DNA of 64,000 nt from Chromobacterium paludis (GCF_008275125.1 NZ_CP043473.1:434001-498000), one strand, 5' to 3'; positions 21,450 to 30,254 are shown, counted from the stretch's first letter. The notes: a model not told the origin generated them from the letters alone. Made by a program: numbers and translations.

Positions 21450-22019
21450 TTACAGCGACAGCGGCGTCAGCAGGGTGGCGATGCCCAGGCCCACAAACAA
21501 GACGGCGGCAATCGCGTGCATCAGCTTCTGCGGGACTTTTTTGGCCGCGACTTCGCCCAGCAAAACGGCCGGCACGTTGGCCAGCATCATCCCCAGCGTG
21601 GTGCCGGCCACCACCATGAACAGCTCCTCCGGAAAGCGCGCGGACAAGGCCATGGTGGCGATTTGGGTTTTGTCGCCCATCTCGGCCAGGAAGAAGGCGA
21701 TGACGGTGGTGCCGAACACGCCGAAACGCTCGCGCAGCGCATCGCCGCTGTCCAGCTTGTCCGGAATCAGCATCCAGGCGGCCATAGCGATGAAGGATAG
21801 GCCCAGGCCCCAGCGCATGATGTCTGGCCCCACCTTGAGCATCAGCCAGTGGCCGACGGCGGCGGCGGCGAAGTGATTGACCAGGGTGGCGACGAAAATG
21901 CCCAGGATGATGGGCACGGGTTTCTTGAAGCGGGTAGCCAGCAACAGGGCCAGAAGCTGGGTCTTGTCGCCGATCTCGGCCAAGGCCACCACGCCGGTGG
22001 AAATCAGGAAGGCTTGCAT
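21450..22019 (-). CDS. mneA: GDT1/TMEM165-family manganese exporter
   Basis: 189-residue membrane protein made of two homologous three-helix halves. Each half carries the family motif E-x-G-D-K-T-Q (LAEIGDKTQ near the N-terminus, LAEMGDKTQ in the middle), which binds the cation. The UPF0016/GDT1 family exports Mn2+ (MneA in Vibrio) or exchanges Ca2+/Mn2+. The start MQAFLISTG is preferred over an upstream in-frame ATG because the extension overlaps the riboswitch. A yybP-ykoY element directly upstream supports Mn2+ as the substrate and regulator. Confidence 0.9.
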   Translation of the reverse strand: MQAFLISTGVVALAEIGDKTQLLALLLATRFKKPVPIILGIFVATLVNHFAAAAVGHWLMLKVGPDIMRWGLGLSFIAMAAWMLIPDKLDSGDALRERFGVFGTTVIAFFLAEMGDKTQIATMALSARFPEELFMVVAGTTLGMMLANVPAVLLGEVAAKKVPQKLMHAIAAVLFVGLGIATLLTPLSL

Positions 22020-22084
22020 GAAAACTCCAGGGGCCGCGCATACGCCATGACAGACCTGCGCGGCGGCCCCGCTGCGCGCAAGCA

Positions 22085-22192
22085 TGTCATGGGTCTTGCC
22101 AAACGTAAGCTCGTCGCAACGGCCATGGCAGACGCCAAGTGTGTTGACCGTTGCCGGCGCTGTCGCGCGCCGAGGCTACTCCCCCAGAACGA
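22085..22192 (-). promoter_or_regulatory. yybP-ykoY manganese riboswitch
   Basis: Read on the minus strand, the leader of the exporter gene contains the conserved pieces of this class in order: GGGGGAGTAGCC near the 5' end, a GC-rich stem, CGGTCAACACACTTGGC, a second stem, and GACGAGC. These form the two loops that bind Mn2+ in known yybP-ykoY RNAs. The class is typically found before Mn exporters and switches them on at high Mn2+. Boundaries are approximate. Confidence 0.85.
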
Positions 22193-22231
22193 GGCGGATT
22201 GTAGGGGAATCGCTTGCGGCAGGCAAGCGCG

Positions 22232-22696
22232 TCAGTCCAGTTGAGAGGTGCAGCACGGACAGCGCGTGGCCTTTTCCGGGATGGCCGACAGGCAGTAGCG
22301 GCATTCCTTGGTGGCTGGCGCGGCAGGAGCCTCCGCTGCGGGCGCTTCGCGCTTCAGCTTGTTGATGGCCTTGACCAGCATGAAGATGGCGAAGGCGACG
22401 ATGATGAAGCTGACCAAGGCGTTGATGAATAGCCCCAGGTTCAAGGTCACGGCGCCGGCTTGTTTGGCGGCGGCGACGGAAACATAGGGGCCGGCTTGCT
22501 TGGCGCCGTCCTTGAGCACGAAAAACAGGTTGGAAAAGTCCACATTGCCTATCAGCAGGCCGATAGGCGGCATGATGACATCGTCCACCAGAGATTTGAC
22601 GATGGAACCGAAGGCGCCGCCTATCACCACGCCGACGGCGAGATCAATCACATTGCCTTTGACGGCGAATTCCTTGAATTCTTTCAATACAGACAT
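22232..22696 (-). CDS. mscL: Large-conductance mechanosensitive channel MscL with zinc-ribbon tail
   Basis: 154-residue MscL. The N-terminal amphipathic helix and TM1 are [41 protein letters not shown]2 is at about residues 80-105, and a cytoplasmic helix follows. It opens as a homopentameric pore under membrane tension to release solutes during hypo-osmotic shock. It is somewhat longer than E. coli MscL (136 aa). The extra C-terminus contains CRYC...CPCC, a four-cysteine zinc-ribbon pattern, after an Ala/Pro-rich linker. Confidence 0.95.
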   Translation of the reverse strand: MSVLKEFKEFAVKGNVIDLAVGVVIGGAFGSIVKSLVDDVIMPPIGLLIGNVDFSNLFFVLKDGAKQAGPYVSVAAAKQAGAVTLNLGLFINALVSFIIVAFAIFMLVKAINKLKREAPAAEAPAAPATKECRYCLSAIPEKATRCPCCTSQLD

Positions 22697-22755
22697 GGCT
22701 TTTCCTTTTATTTGATATTGAAAATTTTAACTGTTGTTGAATGCGCTTGGCAAAG

Positions 22756-23613
22756 TTAATGGGCTTGCGTTTGGACCCGTGGCCGCCGCTGCAACGTGCC
22801 AAGCAGCGCGCCATCCAGAATCAGCAAGATGGCGACGCCGGTCAGAGGATTGAGTTGGCCTTGGCCGCTGGCGGTTAGCAGCAGCGTGGACAGCAGCGGG
22901 GTGGCGTAGGACAGGGAGCCGATCTGCCGCGGATCGCCCAGGCGTAGGGCGCGTTCCCACAGGAAGAAGGCGCCGCCCATCGGCCCAAGGCCCAGCAGCA
23001 GCAGCGTCGCCCATTGCGCGGCGCTGGGGGCGGCTGCGGGTTCGAACAAGGCGTGGCACAGCAGCGACAGCAGGCCTGAGATCAGGCAGAAGCCGCCCAT
23101 GGCGCTGCTGGGAAAAGCGCGTAGCCGGCTCAGCAGCAGGCTGAAGGTGGACCAGATCACCGCGGCGGCCATGGCCAGCAAGTAGCCGGGCAGGTATTGC
23201 TGCGACAGCGCCAACTTGCCGCCGGTCACAATCAGCCCGGCGCCGATGAAGCCCATCGCGCCGCCGATGAGGTGGCGGCGGTTCAGCTTGGCGCCTGGGC
23301 GGAACAGCGGCGTCAGCAGCACGATGAGCAAGGGCCACAGGTAATTGAGCAGATTGGCTTCCAGCGCCGGAGCCAGCCGAAAGGCGAAGAACAGCAGGAA
23401 GTGATAGCCGAATAGGCCATAAATTCCGATCAGCAGGGTGGGGATAGGCACTTTCCAGTCGCGCATGCGCCCGATGGACAGCAGGCTGCCGACGCACAGG
23501 CTGACGCCTACAACGAGGAAGGGCGGCAGGCCGCGGGTCAGCGCGCCCAGGGTGGCGAGCGAAGCCCATAGCAGGATGGCGCCGGCGGCGAGGGGAAGGG
23601 GTTGGTTCGGCAT
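22756..23613 (-). CDS. EamA-family (DMT superfamily) exporter, YddG-like
   Basis: 285-residue protein with about ten hydrophobic helices in two EamA repeats. Recognisable pieces are GAILLWASLATLGALTRGLPPF at the start, NLLNYLWPLLIVLLTP in repeat 1, and GPMGGAFFLWERALRLGDPRQIGSLSYATPLLSTLLL in repeat 2. The pattern resembles YddG, an aromatic amino acid exporter, but substrate cannot be fixed from sequence. It is separated from mscL by a short gap on the same strand. Confidence 0.82.
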   Translation of the reverse strand: MPNQPLPLAAGAILLWASLATLGALTRGLPPFLVVGVSLCVGSLLSIGRMRDWKVPIPTLLIGIYGLFGYHFLLFFAFRLAPALEANLLNYLWPLLIVLLTPLFRPGAKLNRRHLIGGAMGFIGAGLIVTGGKLALSQQYLPGYLLAMAAAVIWSTFSLLLSRLRAFPSSAMGGFCLISGLLSLLCHALFEPAAAPSAAQWATLLLLGLGPMGGAFFLWERALRLGDPRQIGSLSYATPLLSTLLLTASGQGQLNPLTGVAILLILDGALLGTLQRRPRVQTQAH

Positions 23614-23660
23614 CGCTTCTCCATGGTTGAGAAGCGATTGTAAAAGGGAATCGACAAACG

Positions 23661-23687
23661 AAAAAGCCGCAGCGTGGGCTGCGGCTT
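23661..23687 (-). terminator. Terminator of the tRNA-Asn cluster
   Basis: Read on the minus strand: stem AAGCCGCAG/CTGCGGCTT with a 6-nt loop and five Ts, 10 bp past the last tRNA-Asn gene. Confidence 0.85.
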
Positions 23688-23697
23688 CGTCGTATTC

Positions 23698-23773
23698 TGG
23701 CTCCCCGAGCAGGGCTCGAACCTGCGACCTGCGGATTAACAGTCCGTCGCTCTACCAACTGAGCTATCAGGGA
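23698..23773 (-). tRNA. tRNA-Asn (GTT), copy 3 in transcription order
   Basis: 76-nt cloverleaf with encoded CCA. The acceptor starts TCCCTGA and the anticodon loop is CTGTTAA (GTT). It is identical to the two neighbouring copies. Confidence 0.97.
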
Positions 23774-23806
23774 ACAAAACTTTGAATTGGGCGCTGAAAG
23801 GCGATG

Positions 23807-23882
23807 TGGCTCCCCGAGCAGGGCTCGAACCTGCGACCTGCGGATTAACAGTCCGTCGCTCTACCAACTGAGCTATCAGGGA
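23807..23882 (-). tRNA. tRNA-Asn (GTT), copy 2
   Basis: Same 76-nt sequence as its neighbours, 33 bp from copy 3. Probably processed from one tri-cistronic transcript. Confidence 0.97.
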
Positions 23883-23914
23883 ACACATGACACTCAAAAA
23901 CCGCCAGGATTAAC

Positions 23915-23990
23915 TGGCTCCCCGAGCAGGGCTCGAACCTGCGACCTGCGGATTAACAGTCCGTCGCTCTACCAACTGAGCTATCAGGGA
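23915..23990 (-). tRNA. tRNA-Asn (GTT), copy 1
   Basis: Promoter-proximal copy of the array, 32 bp before copy 2. The GUN anticodon makes it a substrate of the queuosine enzyme encoded by tgt in this window. Confidence 0.97.
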
Positions 23991-24195
23991 ATTGAGTGAG
24001 GGCGAACTATATACGGTGCCGGTCTGGCGTGTCAATGCTTCAAGACATAAATTTTTCAAAAATCCGTCAGCCGGGATCAGGCGCCTGGCTAGGGGATTGT
24101 TGGCAAAGGTTTTTTTGCCGAGGCTCGCAGGCGGCTGGCCGCAGGCGGTGCTTGGCGTTAAGATCGCGCATCGATATCTATCGTGGAGTGATGCC

Positions 24196-25233
24196 ATGTA
24201 TGCGTTTTGGGAACAGTGGCTGCGTCAAAAGGGCGTCAGCGTGAATGAGGGCGGCGCGCCATCCGGCGAGGAACATTTGCAGCAGATTGATGCCGTGGAG
24301 CGCGAGACGGTATTGGCGCCGCTGGACCGTTTTTCTTTGATACGGGTGGAAGGGGAGGAGGCGGCTCCGTTTTTGCAAGGACAGTTGTCAAATGATATCC
24401 GCCTGCTGGACGACGCCAAGTTTGCGCAATACAGCACTTATTCAACGGCAAAAGGACGCATGCTGGCTAACTTCCTGATCTGGAAGCAGGAGGGCGGCTA
24501 TTGGCTGATGGTGTCGGCGGATATCGCCGCAGCCATTGCCAAGCGATTGACCATGTTTGTCATGCGTTCCAAGGTCAAAGTCGCCCTGAATGAAGATTGG
24601 TTCGTTCTCGGCGTATCCGGTCCACAGTCGGCGAATATATTGCGCGCATATTTTGACGATGCGGAAGCATTGGAGAAAATGCAGGTATCGCTGCGCGAGG
24701 ACGGCGCCTTGATTCGCTTGCCTCATGATGGTTTCTTTCTTGCCTCGCGCCGCGGCAGCGGCCTGGAGGGCAAGCTGGCCGATCAGGTCGCGTGGCGGCC
24801 GGTTTTGCAGGATGCATGGGCGCTTCATGATATTCGGGCTGGCATCGCCTGGGTGACGATGGCGATTCAGGAGCAGTTCGTTCCCCAGATGGCCAATATG
24901 GAGTTGATAGGCGCGGTGAACTTCAAGAAGGGGTGCTACCCTGGCCAGGAAATTGTGGCGCGTAGCCAGTACTTGGGGAAAATGAAGCGCAGAATGTTTC
25001 TTGTCGAGTTCGATCAGGCGTTGAGCGTGGGTGAAAAATTATATAGTCCCCAATTGCCGGAACAGTCGGTTGGCATGATGGCCGCGGTCTGTCAGATTGC
25101 CCCATCTCGGTATCAGGGACTTGCCGTCGTGCAATCTCAAACTTGGGAGTCAGGCGTATTTGCGGATGAAGCGCAGAAGATTTCCTTGCGTTGCTTGGAA
25201 TTGCCATATTCGCTTGATCCTGCATCTGAATGA
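24196..25233 (+). CDS. ygfZ: Folate-binding protein YgfZ
   Basis: 345-residue member of the YgfZ/GcvT-like family, which binds tetrahydrofolate and supports repair or assembly of Fe-S clusters (e.g. in MiaB). The diagnostic motif K-G-C-Y-x-G-Q-E is present in NFKKGCYPGQEIVARSQYLGK. The N-terminal domain has APFLQGQLSNDI and STAKGRMLANF. The start MYAFWEQWLRQKG is chosen because GGAG lies 7 nt upstream; the open frame extends back into the tRNA-Asn region, which is not plausible coding sequence. Confidence 0.92.
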   Translation: MYAFWEQWLRQKGVSVNEGGAPSGEEHLQQIDAVERETVLAPLDRFSLIRVEGEEAAPFLQGQLSNDIRLLDDAKFAQYSTYSTAKGRMLANFLIWKQEGGYWLMVSADIAAAIAKRLTMFVMRSKVKVALNEDWFVLGVSGPQSANILRAYFDDAEALEKMQVSLREDGALIRLPHDGFFLASRRGSGLEGKLADQVAWRPVLQDAWALHDIRAGIAWVTMAIQEQFVPQMANMELIGAVNFKKGCYPGQEIVARSQYLGKMKRRMFLVEFDQALSVGEKLYSPQLPEQSVGMMAAVCQIAPSRYQGLAVVQSQTWESGVFADEAQKISLRCLELPYSLDPASE

Positions 25234-25329
25234 TGGTTAATGTTTTCTTTTGATTCTTGACTTGCGCCAATCTAATTGGCTACATTACAGCCTGTAATTC
25301 GCAAATCAATAATCAACAAGGAACATCTC

Positions 25330-25635
25330 ATGGATCTGTCGAAGTATGATTTTACCGAGCTGGTTGCGCTTAAGGCCGATGTCGAGAACGAAATCAAGCG
25401 TCGCGAAGTGGAAGAAAAATCCAAGGCGAAGAAGCAGATTCTCGAACTGGCCCGCGCTTATGGCCTGAGCGTGGAAGAAGTGCTGAGCAAGGCGGTAGCC
25501 GTGCGCAAGCCGGTTGAAGCCAAGTATCGCGACCCGAAGAACCCGGAGCAGACTTGGACTGGCCGTGGCCGCAAGCCGGCTTGGGTGCAAGCTTGGGTCG
25601 ACAGCGGCAAGTCGCTGGAAGATCTGATGATCTGA
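25330..25635 (+). CDS. H-NS-like nucleoid-associated protein
   Basis: 101-residue H-NS histone family protein. It has an N-terminal oligomerisation coiled coil (DLSKYDFTELVALKADVENEIKRREVEEKSK), a linker, and a C-terminal DNA-binding domain YRDPKNPEQTWTGRGRKPAWV. The TWTGRGRKP hook reads the minor groove of AT-rich DNA. Proteins of this kind silence horizontally acquired AT-rich genes, such as the radical SAM gene at the left end of this window. Single gene with its own terminator. Confidence 0.93.
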   Translation: MDLSKYDFTELVALKADVENEIKRREVEEKSKAKKQILELARAYGLSVEEVLSKAVAVRKPVEAKYRDPKNPEQTWTGRGRKPAWVQAWVDSGKSLEDLMI

Positions 25636-25652
25636 GGTTTTGAAGATCATTG

Positions 25653-25680
25653 AAAAAAGCGCCTTTGCGGCGCTTTTTTT
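25653..25680 (+). terminator. Terminator after the H-NS-like gene
   Basis: Stem AAGCGCC/GGCGCTT flanked by runs of A and seven or more Ts, loop TTTGC. May act in both directions. Confidence 0.88.
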
Positions 25681-25830
25681 GTTTCCGCCGCACAGAAAGA
25701 GGCCGATGGGCCCCGGATTGGCTTGCGCGGTGAAAGCGCTTGGCCATCAGTACTCGCCTGACTTGCTATAAATCTAGTAGCATGGAGCCGTCGGCTTTTT
25801 CATTTTTGCTTGTTGGAACTGGACGAAAGC

Positions 25831-27552
25831 ATGCTGGATTTTTTTTCAAGGGGAGCCAAGGGTAAGCCAGATCCCTTGGCGAATGCCGAGTCGGCCAAGG
25901 CGCATGTCGATGCCTTGAAGCAGGAATTTGGCGCGGCGGCGCACGATAAGGTGGCCGAGCTGCTGGATAGCCTGCATACGCCGTCTTTGGAGCTGTCCGC
26001 GGATACGCTGGAAGCCGTGCTGATGCTGAACCAGGAAACGCAAGCCCTGCATGATGCCCTGTGTGTGCAATACCTGATGAACGCGCGCATGCCCAAGGTG
26101 CTGGAAAGCCAGCTGAGAAACCAGATCCTGGCTTATGGCAAGCATTTCACCGAGTTCTATCAATATGCCTTGCCGGCAGTTGCCGATAGCCCAAATGGAA
26201 TAAAGATTGTCAATCAATTGCCGCTGGTGTTGGCGCGCATCCTGTTTTATTTGACCGAGTATGCGAGATGGCAGTTTTTCCGTAACTTTCAGCCGGATGA
26301 GGTATTTTGGCTGAATGTAAATCAGCTTTACCAGTTGGCGGAGCAGCGCGGGTTCGACTCCCAGCCGGTTTTCCTGTTTGGCGAGCATTCCCATGCCACG
26401 ACCGTTCAGGACCTGTATTTGACGCTGCAGATGATGTCGCTGCTTAGCAATGGCAATCTGACGGCCAGGCAGCTCAATTTCTCCTACCAGCTGCTGTGTC
26501 TGCTCAGCAATCGGATGACGCTGAGCCGGGTTTTTTTCGCGGAGGCCAGTTTTGGCGTTCAGCTGAATGACGCCAAGCCGGCGGCGCGCGTCGGCATGGT
26601 GGCGCCTAGCGAATCCTCCCGTTACTGGAACACGGCCGAACTGGTGGAAATCCTGCATAACTGGGCAATCATGCTGGAAGCCGGGCGGGTGCCCGGGGAG
26701 CTGAGACGGCTGATTGAACCGGGCGCGGATGCGTCCTTGTTGCGGATGCTGACGCGGGAGTGGGCGGTGCGGCCGGTATTGTTCGCCCGGGCGGAAAGGC
26801 AGGCCGTCAAGAACCGGCAAGTGGAGGTGGCGCATAGGCTGACCCTGCTGCACAAGCTGGTGCGGCGGCCAGACGAGGAAACATCTGGCAATCCGCGCGG
26901 CGACAAGGACAGCTATGAGGACGCGGCCAATATCCGGATTTACGGCTTTGTCACCAGCCGCAAGCGTGAAAAATCGGTGACGCCGTTGCCGGCGGCGAGC
27001 GGCCTTTCGCTGGCTGGGGAGACGGCAGAGCCGGCGCCGGAGCGAGAGTTTCCCAAATGGGCGCTGGAAAACATCAGCCAGACCGGTTTGGGCGTGTCCT
27101 TGGACGTGCTGGGCAATGAATGGGTGGGCCTGGGCGGGCTGATCGGCTATCGCGAGTCCGGCACGGAAAACTGGTGCCTGGGCATTGTGCGGCGCATCCG
27201 GCGTACCAGCCGGGAGCGCATCTATCTTGGCATCGAGACCCTGACCACGCGCCCTTTGGCGGCATCGCTGCGGCCAACCGACGCCAGGTTGATTGATCCG
27301 ACGCTGCCGCCGGACCAGGTATGGCTAGCCGGGCACATCAGCTTGTTCCTGCCCTACCGGCGCGGGGACAAGTTGATCAACGCGCTGATCCTGCCTGTGT
27401 CCTTGTATACGCTGGGCAAGCAGTACTACATGACGGCGCGCGGAAAGCATTTCCAGATCGCGCTGGGCAAGGTGTTGGAAAAGGGCAGCGACTGGTGCAT
27501 GGCCGAAGTAGAGCTGGTGCAGGCCCTGGAGAAGCTGCCGGTGGTGTTGTAG
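25831..27552 (+). CDS. Uncharacterised protein with possible C-terminal PilZ-like domain
   Basis: About 573 residues, mostly helical and soluble, with no membrane helix or signal peptide. I do not recognise the N-terminal 380 residues, which are rich in Leu/Gln/Glu helices (e.g. VLARILFYLTEYARWQFF). Near residue 410 the sequence ENISQTGLGVSLD resembles the D/N-x-S-x-x-G motif of PilZ c-di-GMP-binding domains. An upstream RxxxR partner is not obvious, although RKREK precedes it. The start could also be TTG 21 bp upstream; neither has a strong Shine-Dalgarno. It is convergent with the carboxypeptidase gene. Confidence 0.55.
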   Translation: MLDFFSRGAKGKPDPLANAESAKAHVDALKQEFGAAAHDKVAELLDSLHTPSLELSADTLEAVLMLNQETQALHDALCVQYLMNARMPKVLESQLRNQILAYGKHFTEFYQYALPAVADSPNGIKIVNQLPLVLARILFYLTEYARWQFFRNFQPDEVFWLNVNQLYQLAEQRGFDSQPVFLFGEHSHATTVQDLYLTLQMMSLLSNGNLTARQLNFSYQLLCLLSNRMTLSRVFFAEASFGVQLNDAKPAARVGMVAPSESSRYWNTAELVEILHNWAIMLEAGRVPGELRRLIEPGADASLLRMLTREWAVRPVLFARAERQAVKNRQVEVAHRLTLLHKLVRRPDEETSGNPRGDKDSYEDAANIRIYGFVTSRKREKSVTPLPAASGLSLAGETAEPAPEREFPKWALENISQTGLGVSLDVLGNEWVGLGGLIGYRESGTENWCLGIVRRIRRTSRERIYLGIETLTTRPLAASLRPTDARLIDPTLPPDQVWLAGHISLFLPYRRGDKLINALILPVSLYTLGKQYYMTARGKHFQIALGKVLEKGSDWCMAEVELVQALEKLPVVL

Positions 27553-27569
27553 CCCGGCAGGCAAGCATG

Positions 27570-27596
27570 AAAAAGCCGGCTAGAGCCGGCTTTTTC
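27570..27596. terminator. Bidirectional terminator
   Basis: Perfect stem AAAAAGCCGGC/GCCGGCTTTTT with loop TAGA, between two convergent genes. It has T-tracts in both directions. Confidence 0.9.
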
Positions 27597-27615
27597 ATGT
27601 CCGTCCAGGCGGCGC

Positions 27616-28746
27616 TTAGCGCGCCAGTTCCTTGAGGATGGCGTAGATCGGCGACAGCGCGGACTCGCCCAGGCGCAGGCTGCGCTGGCCGTTCCAGCCG
27701 AAGTCGTCGTCCGGCAGGTTATGGTTGTCCTTGAACGGCATTTCCAACGTGAAGGCGAGGCAGCCGAACTGTTCGCACACCCAGTTGGTGGCGAGGCCCA
27801 TATTGGCTTTGCCCGCTTCGTTGCGCGGATAGCCGTGCTCGGTCTGGAAGTCCGGGCTGGCCAGCAGGAAGTGGTGGCGGAAGCTGTCTGCCTGCTGCTG
27901 CAGTTTTTCGTTCCACGAAGGCACGCCCTCGGTGCCGGCCAGGAAGACGTAGGGAATGTTCTCGTCGCCGTGGATGTCCAGGAACAGGTCCACGCCGGTC
28001 TCCAGCATCTTTTCGCGCACCACCAGCACTTCCGGGCTGGTTTCGGCGCTGGGATTGGACCATTCGCGGTTCAGGTTGGCGCCGGCGGCATTGGTGCGCA
28101 GATTGCCCAGCACCGAACCGTCCGGGTTCATATTCGGCACCACGTAAAAGGTGGCGCGGTCCAGCAGCGCGCGGCTGGTGGGGTCTTGCGGATCCAGCAG
28201 GCGGTTCAGCAGGCCTTCGACAAACCATTCGGCCATGGTCTCGCCCGGGTGCTGGCGCGCGGTGATCCATATCTTCAGATCCGACTCCACCTCGTGGCCT
28301 ATGGTCAGCAGGTTCATGTCGCGGCCCTGCACGGTGGAGCCGAGGTCGGACACCTGGCACAGGCCGGAGCCTTGCGCCTGGCCGATCAGATTCAAGTGCT
28401 GCTCGTAGGAGTAGGGCTCGAAATAGGCGTAATAGATGCTGCCCGACAGCGGCACATGCTCAATGGTCATCACGCCGTCTTCGTAATGCGTCGGCACGCG
28501 GAACCAGTTGACGCGGTCGTAGGAGGCCATGGCCTGGTAGTCGATCCAGCCTTGCGGATAGGCGCAGTCGGCGGCATTGAGGAAGCGGAAGGTGCAGTGT
28601 TGATAGGCAGCGCCTTGCACGCGGAAGTAGAACCACTGCGCGAACTCGGCCGCGTTGTCGCGGCGGATGCGCAGTTGGATGTCGTCAAGGTTGTCGGCGG
28701 AGACGATCTCGATGCTGCCGGCGTCGAAGTTGCTGCTTATCTTCAT
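27616..28746 (-). CDS. M14-family metallocarboxypeptidase (cytosolic carboxypeptidase-like)
   Basis: 376-residue protein. An N-terminal beta-rich domain (about 1-125) of the kind seen in cytosolic carboxypeptidases is followed by the M14 catalytic domain. Zinc ligands are in ARQHPGETMAEW (H-x-x-E) and in FLDIHGDENIPYVFLAG (third His). Substrate-binding residues are in PNMNPDGSVLGNLRTNAAGANLNREW, and the catalytic Glu is in FTLEMPFKDN. Eukaryotic relatives trim glutamate tails from tubulin; the bacterial substrate is unknown. It starts at MKISSNFDAG. Confidence 0.88.
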   Translation of the reverse strand: MKISSNFDAGSIEIVSADNLDDIQLRIRRDNAAEFAQWFYFRVQGAAYQHCTFRFLNAADCAYPQGWIDYQAMASYDRVNWFRVPTHYEDGVMTIEHVPLSGSIYYAYFEPYSYEQHLNLIGQAQGSGLCQVSDLGSTVQGRDMNLLTIGHEVESDLKIWITARQHPGETMAEWFVEGLLNRLLDPQDPTSRALLDRATFYVVPNMNPDGSVLGNLRTNAAGANLNREWSNPSAETSPEVLVVREKMLETGVDLFLDIHGDENIPYVFLAGTEGVPSWNEKLQQQADSFRHHFLLASPDFQTEHGYPRNEAGKANMGLATNWVCEQFGCLAFTLEMPFKDNHNLPDDDFGWNGQRSLRLGESALSPIYAILKELAR

Positions 28747-28826
28747 GAGGGAAACCCGTGGTGCTTGCACAATCTCTATAAAGCGCGATTGTACCCCCGT
28801 AGCAGGGCGACGCGCATCCAAATAAA

Positions 28827-28853
28827 CAAAAACCCCGCCTGGCTGGGCGGGGT
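28827..28853 (-). terminator. Terminator of phaP
   Basis: Minus strand: stem AACCCCGCC/GGCGGGGTT, 6-nt loop, followed by TTTTTG. It lies 24 bp past the phaP stop. Confidence 0.88.
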
Positions 28854-28876
28854 TGCGTTTCGCGTCAGGCCATGCC

Positions 28877-29431
28877 TTAGACGGTGGCGCCGCGCTTGGC
28901 GGAGTTCTTCACCGCGTCGACGGTGGCGCTGGTGGCGGCCTTGACGCTGCTGTCGGTGAACTCGGCCACTTGCTGGGCGGCCTTGCTGAAAGTGTTGACG
29001 GCGGCGGCGGCGGCGGCCATGGAGGTCTTCACCGCGTTCAGCGTGGCGTCGGAGCCGGCCGGCGCGTTCTTGGCGAAGGATTCGATGGAGCTGATCAGCG
29101 ATTTATTGAACAGGCCGACGCTTTCTTCGGCCAGCTTGCTCAATTCGCTTTGCGCGCCCGATACGACTTCGTACAGATTGCGGGAGTGGCTAACGGCCTT
29201 GTCGATGTTCTGAGTGGCCAGCTTGTTCAGATGGTTGACAGCCTCCTGCGTGTCCTTGAGTTCGGACAGTTGCTTGGCGGCCTTGGTGTGGTCTTCCAGG
29301 GCCTGCTTGGAGACGTCCAGCTGCAGCTTGACCAGGCGTTCGGCGCTGTCCAGAGCGATCTGGGCGAAGCGCAGGGTGGATTCGATGCCGGTCATCGACA
29401 GTTTGCTCAGCTGTTCATTGCTTAAGGACAT
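28877..29431 (-). CDS. phaP: Phasin, PHA granule-associated protein
   Basis: 184-residue amphipathic all-helical phasin_2-type protein (MSLSNEQLSKLSMTGIESTLRFAQ..., with an Ala/Ser/Val-rich C-terminus). Phasins coat polyhydroxyalkanoate granules and control their size. The start is supported by GGAGG 9 nt upstream. It is divergent from phaR, whose product normally represses phaP until granules bind it. A 15-bp palindrome in the shared upstream region fits such an operator. Confidence 0.93.
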   Translation of the reverse strand: MSLSNEQLSKLSMTGIESTLRFAQIALDSAERLVKLQLDVSKQALEDHTKAAKQLSELKDTQEAVNHLNKLATQNIDKAVSHSRNLYEVVSGAQSELSKLAEESVGLFNKSLISSIESFAKNAPAGSDATLNAVKTSMAAAAAAVNTFSKAAQQVAEFTDSSVKAATSATVDAVKNSAKRGATV

Positions 29432-29488
29432 GGTGTAAAACCTCCATTGCGTGGAAAATGGGGTCAAACGAGTGCCGGATAGGGCGGA

Positions 29489-29503
29489 TTGTGCAATGCA
29501 CAA
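29489..29503. promoter_or_regulatory. Probable PhaR operator in the phaP-phaR intergenic region
   Basis: Perfect 7-bp arms around one central base: TTGTGCA-A-TGCACAA. The core TGC-N3-GCA resembles PhaR sites described in other proteobacteria. It lies 58 bp upstream of the phaP start, between the two divergent genes. Confidence 0.6.
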
Positions 29504-29618
29504 TGACGTGGAAATGTAGCACACGGTCCGGTGGCGTGGTAGTAGATTTGCTCTATTCTGTTGTATTTATGTTAGATTGCCAGCGCACAACACCACGACA
29601 ATAAACCAGGAGCGTTAA

Positions 29619-30179
29619 ATGAGTGTTGAGAAACGGGTCATCAAGAAGTACCCGAACCGTAGACTGTACGATACCGCCACCAGTTCCTACATTACTTTGG
29701 GCGACGTCAAACAGCTGGTTCTGGACAACGTGGACATTCAAGTGCTGGATGCCAAGACACAGGAAGACATCACGCGCAGCGTGTTGCTGCAGATCATTCT
29801 GGAAGAAGAAAACGGCGGCATGCCGATGTTCAGCTACGAGGTGCTGACCCAGTTCATCCGTTATTACGGCCAAGCCATGCAAGGCATGATGGGTCCGTTT
29901 CTGGAAAAGAACCTGCAATTGTTTTCGCAGCTGCAGCAGAAGATGCAGGAGCAAACCCGCGCCATGTACGGCGACAACGCCATGCTGAACAGCTCCTTGT
30001 GGGGCGAGTTCATGAAGCTGCAAGGGCCGGCCATCCAGAACATGATGGCCAACTACATGGAGCAGAGCACCGGCATGTTCCTGGAAATGCAGAACCGCAT
30101 GCAGGAGCAGACCAAGCAGCTGTTCGGCGGTTTCGGTTTCCCCGGCTATCCGGGGAGCGAAGACAAGAACAAGCCCTGA
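29619..30179 (+). CDS. phaR: Polyhydroxyalkanoate synthesis repressor PhaR
   Basis: 186 residues. The N-terminal PHB_acc_N DNA-binding domain (RVIKKYPNRRLYDTATSSYITLGDVKQLV) is followed by the accumulation-regulator domain and a Gln/Met-rich helical C-terminus (MQEQTRAMYGD, MQEQTKQLFGGFGFPG). It binds PHA granules and represses phasin genes when no polymer is present. It is divergent from phaP. Confidence 0.95.
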   Translation: MSVEKRVIKKYPNRRLYDTATSSYITLGDVKQLVLDNVDIQVLDAKTQEDITRSVLLQIILEEENGGMPMFSYEVLTQFIRYYGQAMQGMMGPFLEKNLQLFSQLQQKMQEQTRAMYGDNAMLNSSLWGEFMKLQGPAIQNMMANYMEQSTGMFLEMQNRMQEQTKQLFGGFGFPGYPGSEDKNKP

Positions 30180-30254
30180 GGCGGCCCGGCCGCGTCACCC
30201 GCAAGCCGAAGGCGGCCACGCCTTCGGCTTTGTCACGCATGGAGTCCGCAAGTC

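Noticed and set aside
23992..24195. N-terminal extension of the YgfZ frame back to the tRNA-Asn gene
   Set aside because: It overlaps the tRNA edge and promoter region and lacks family similarity; GGAG supports the ATG at 24196.
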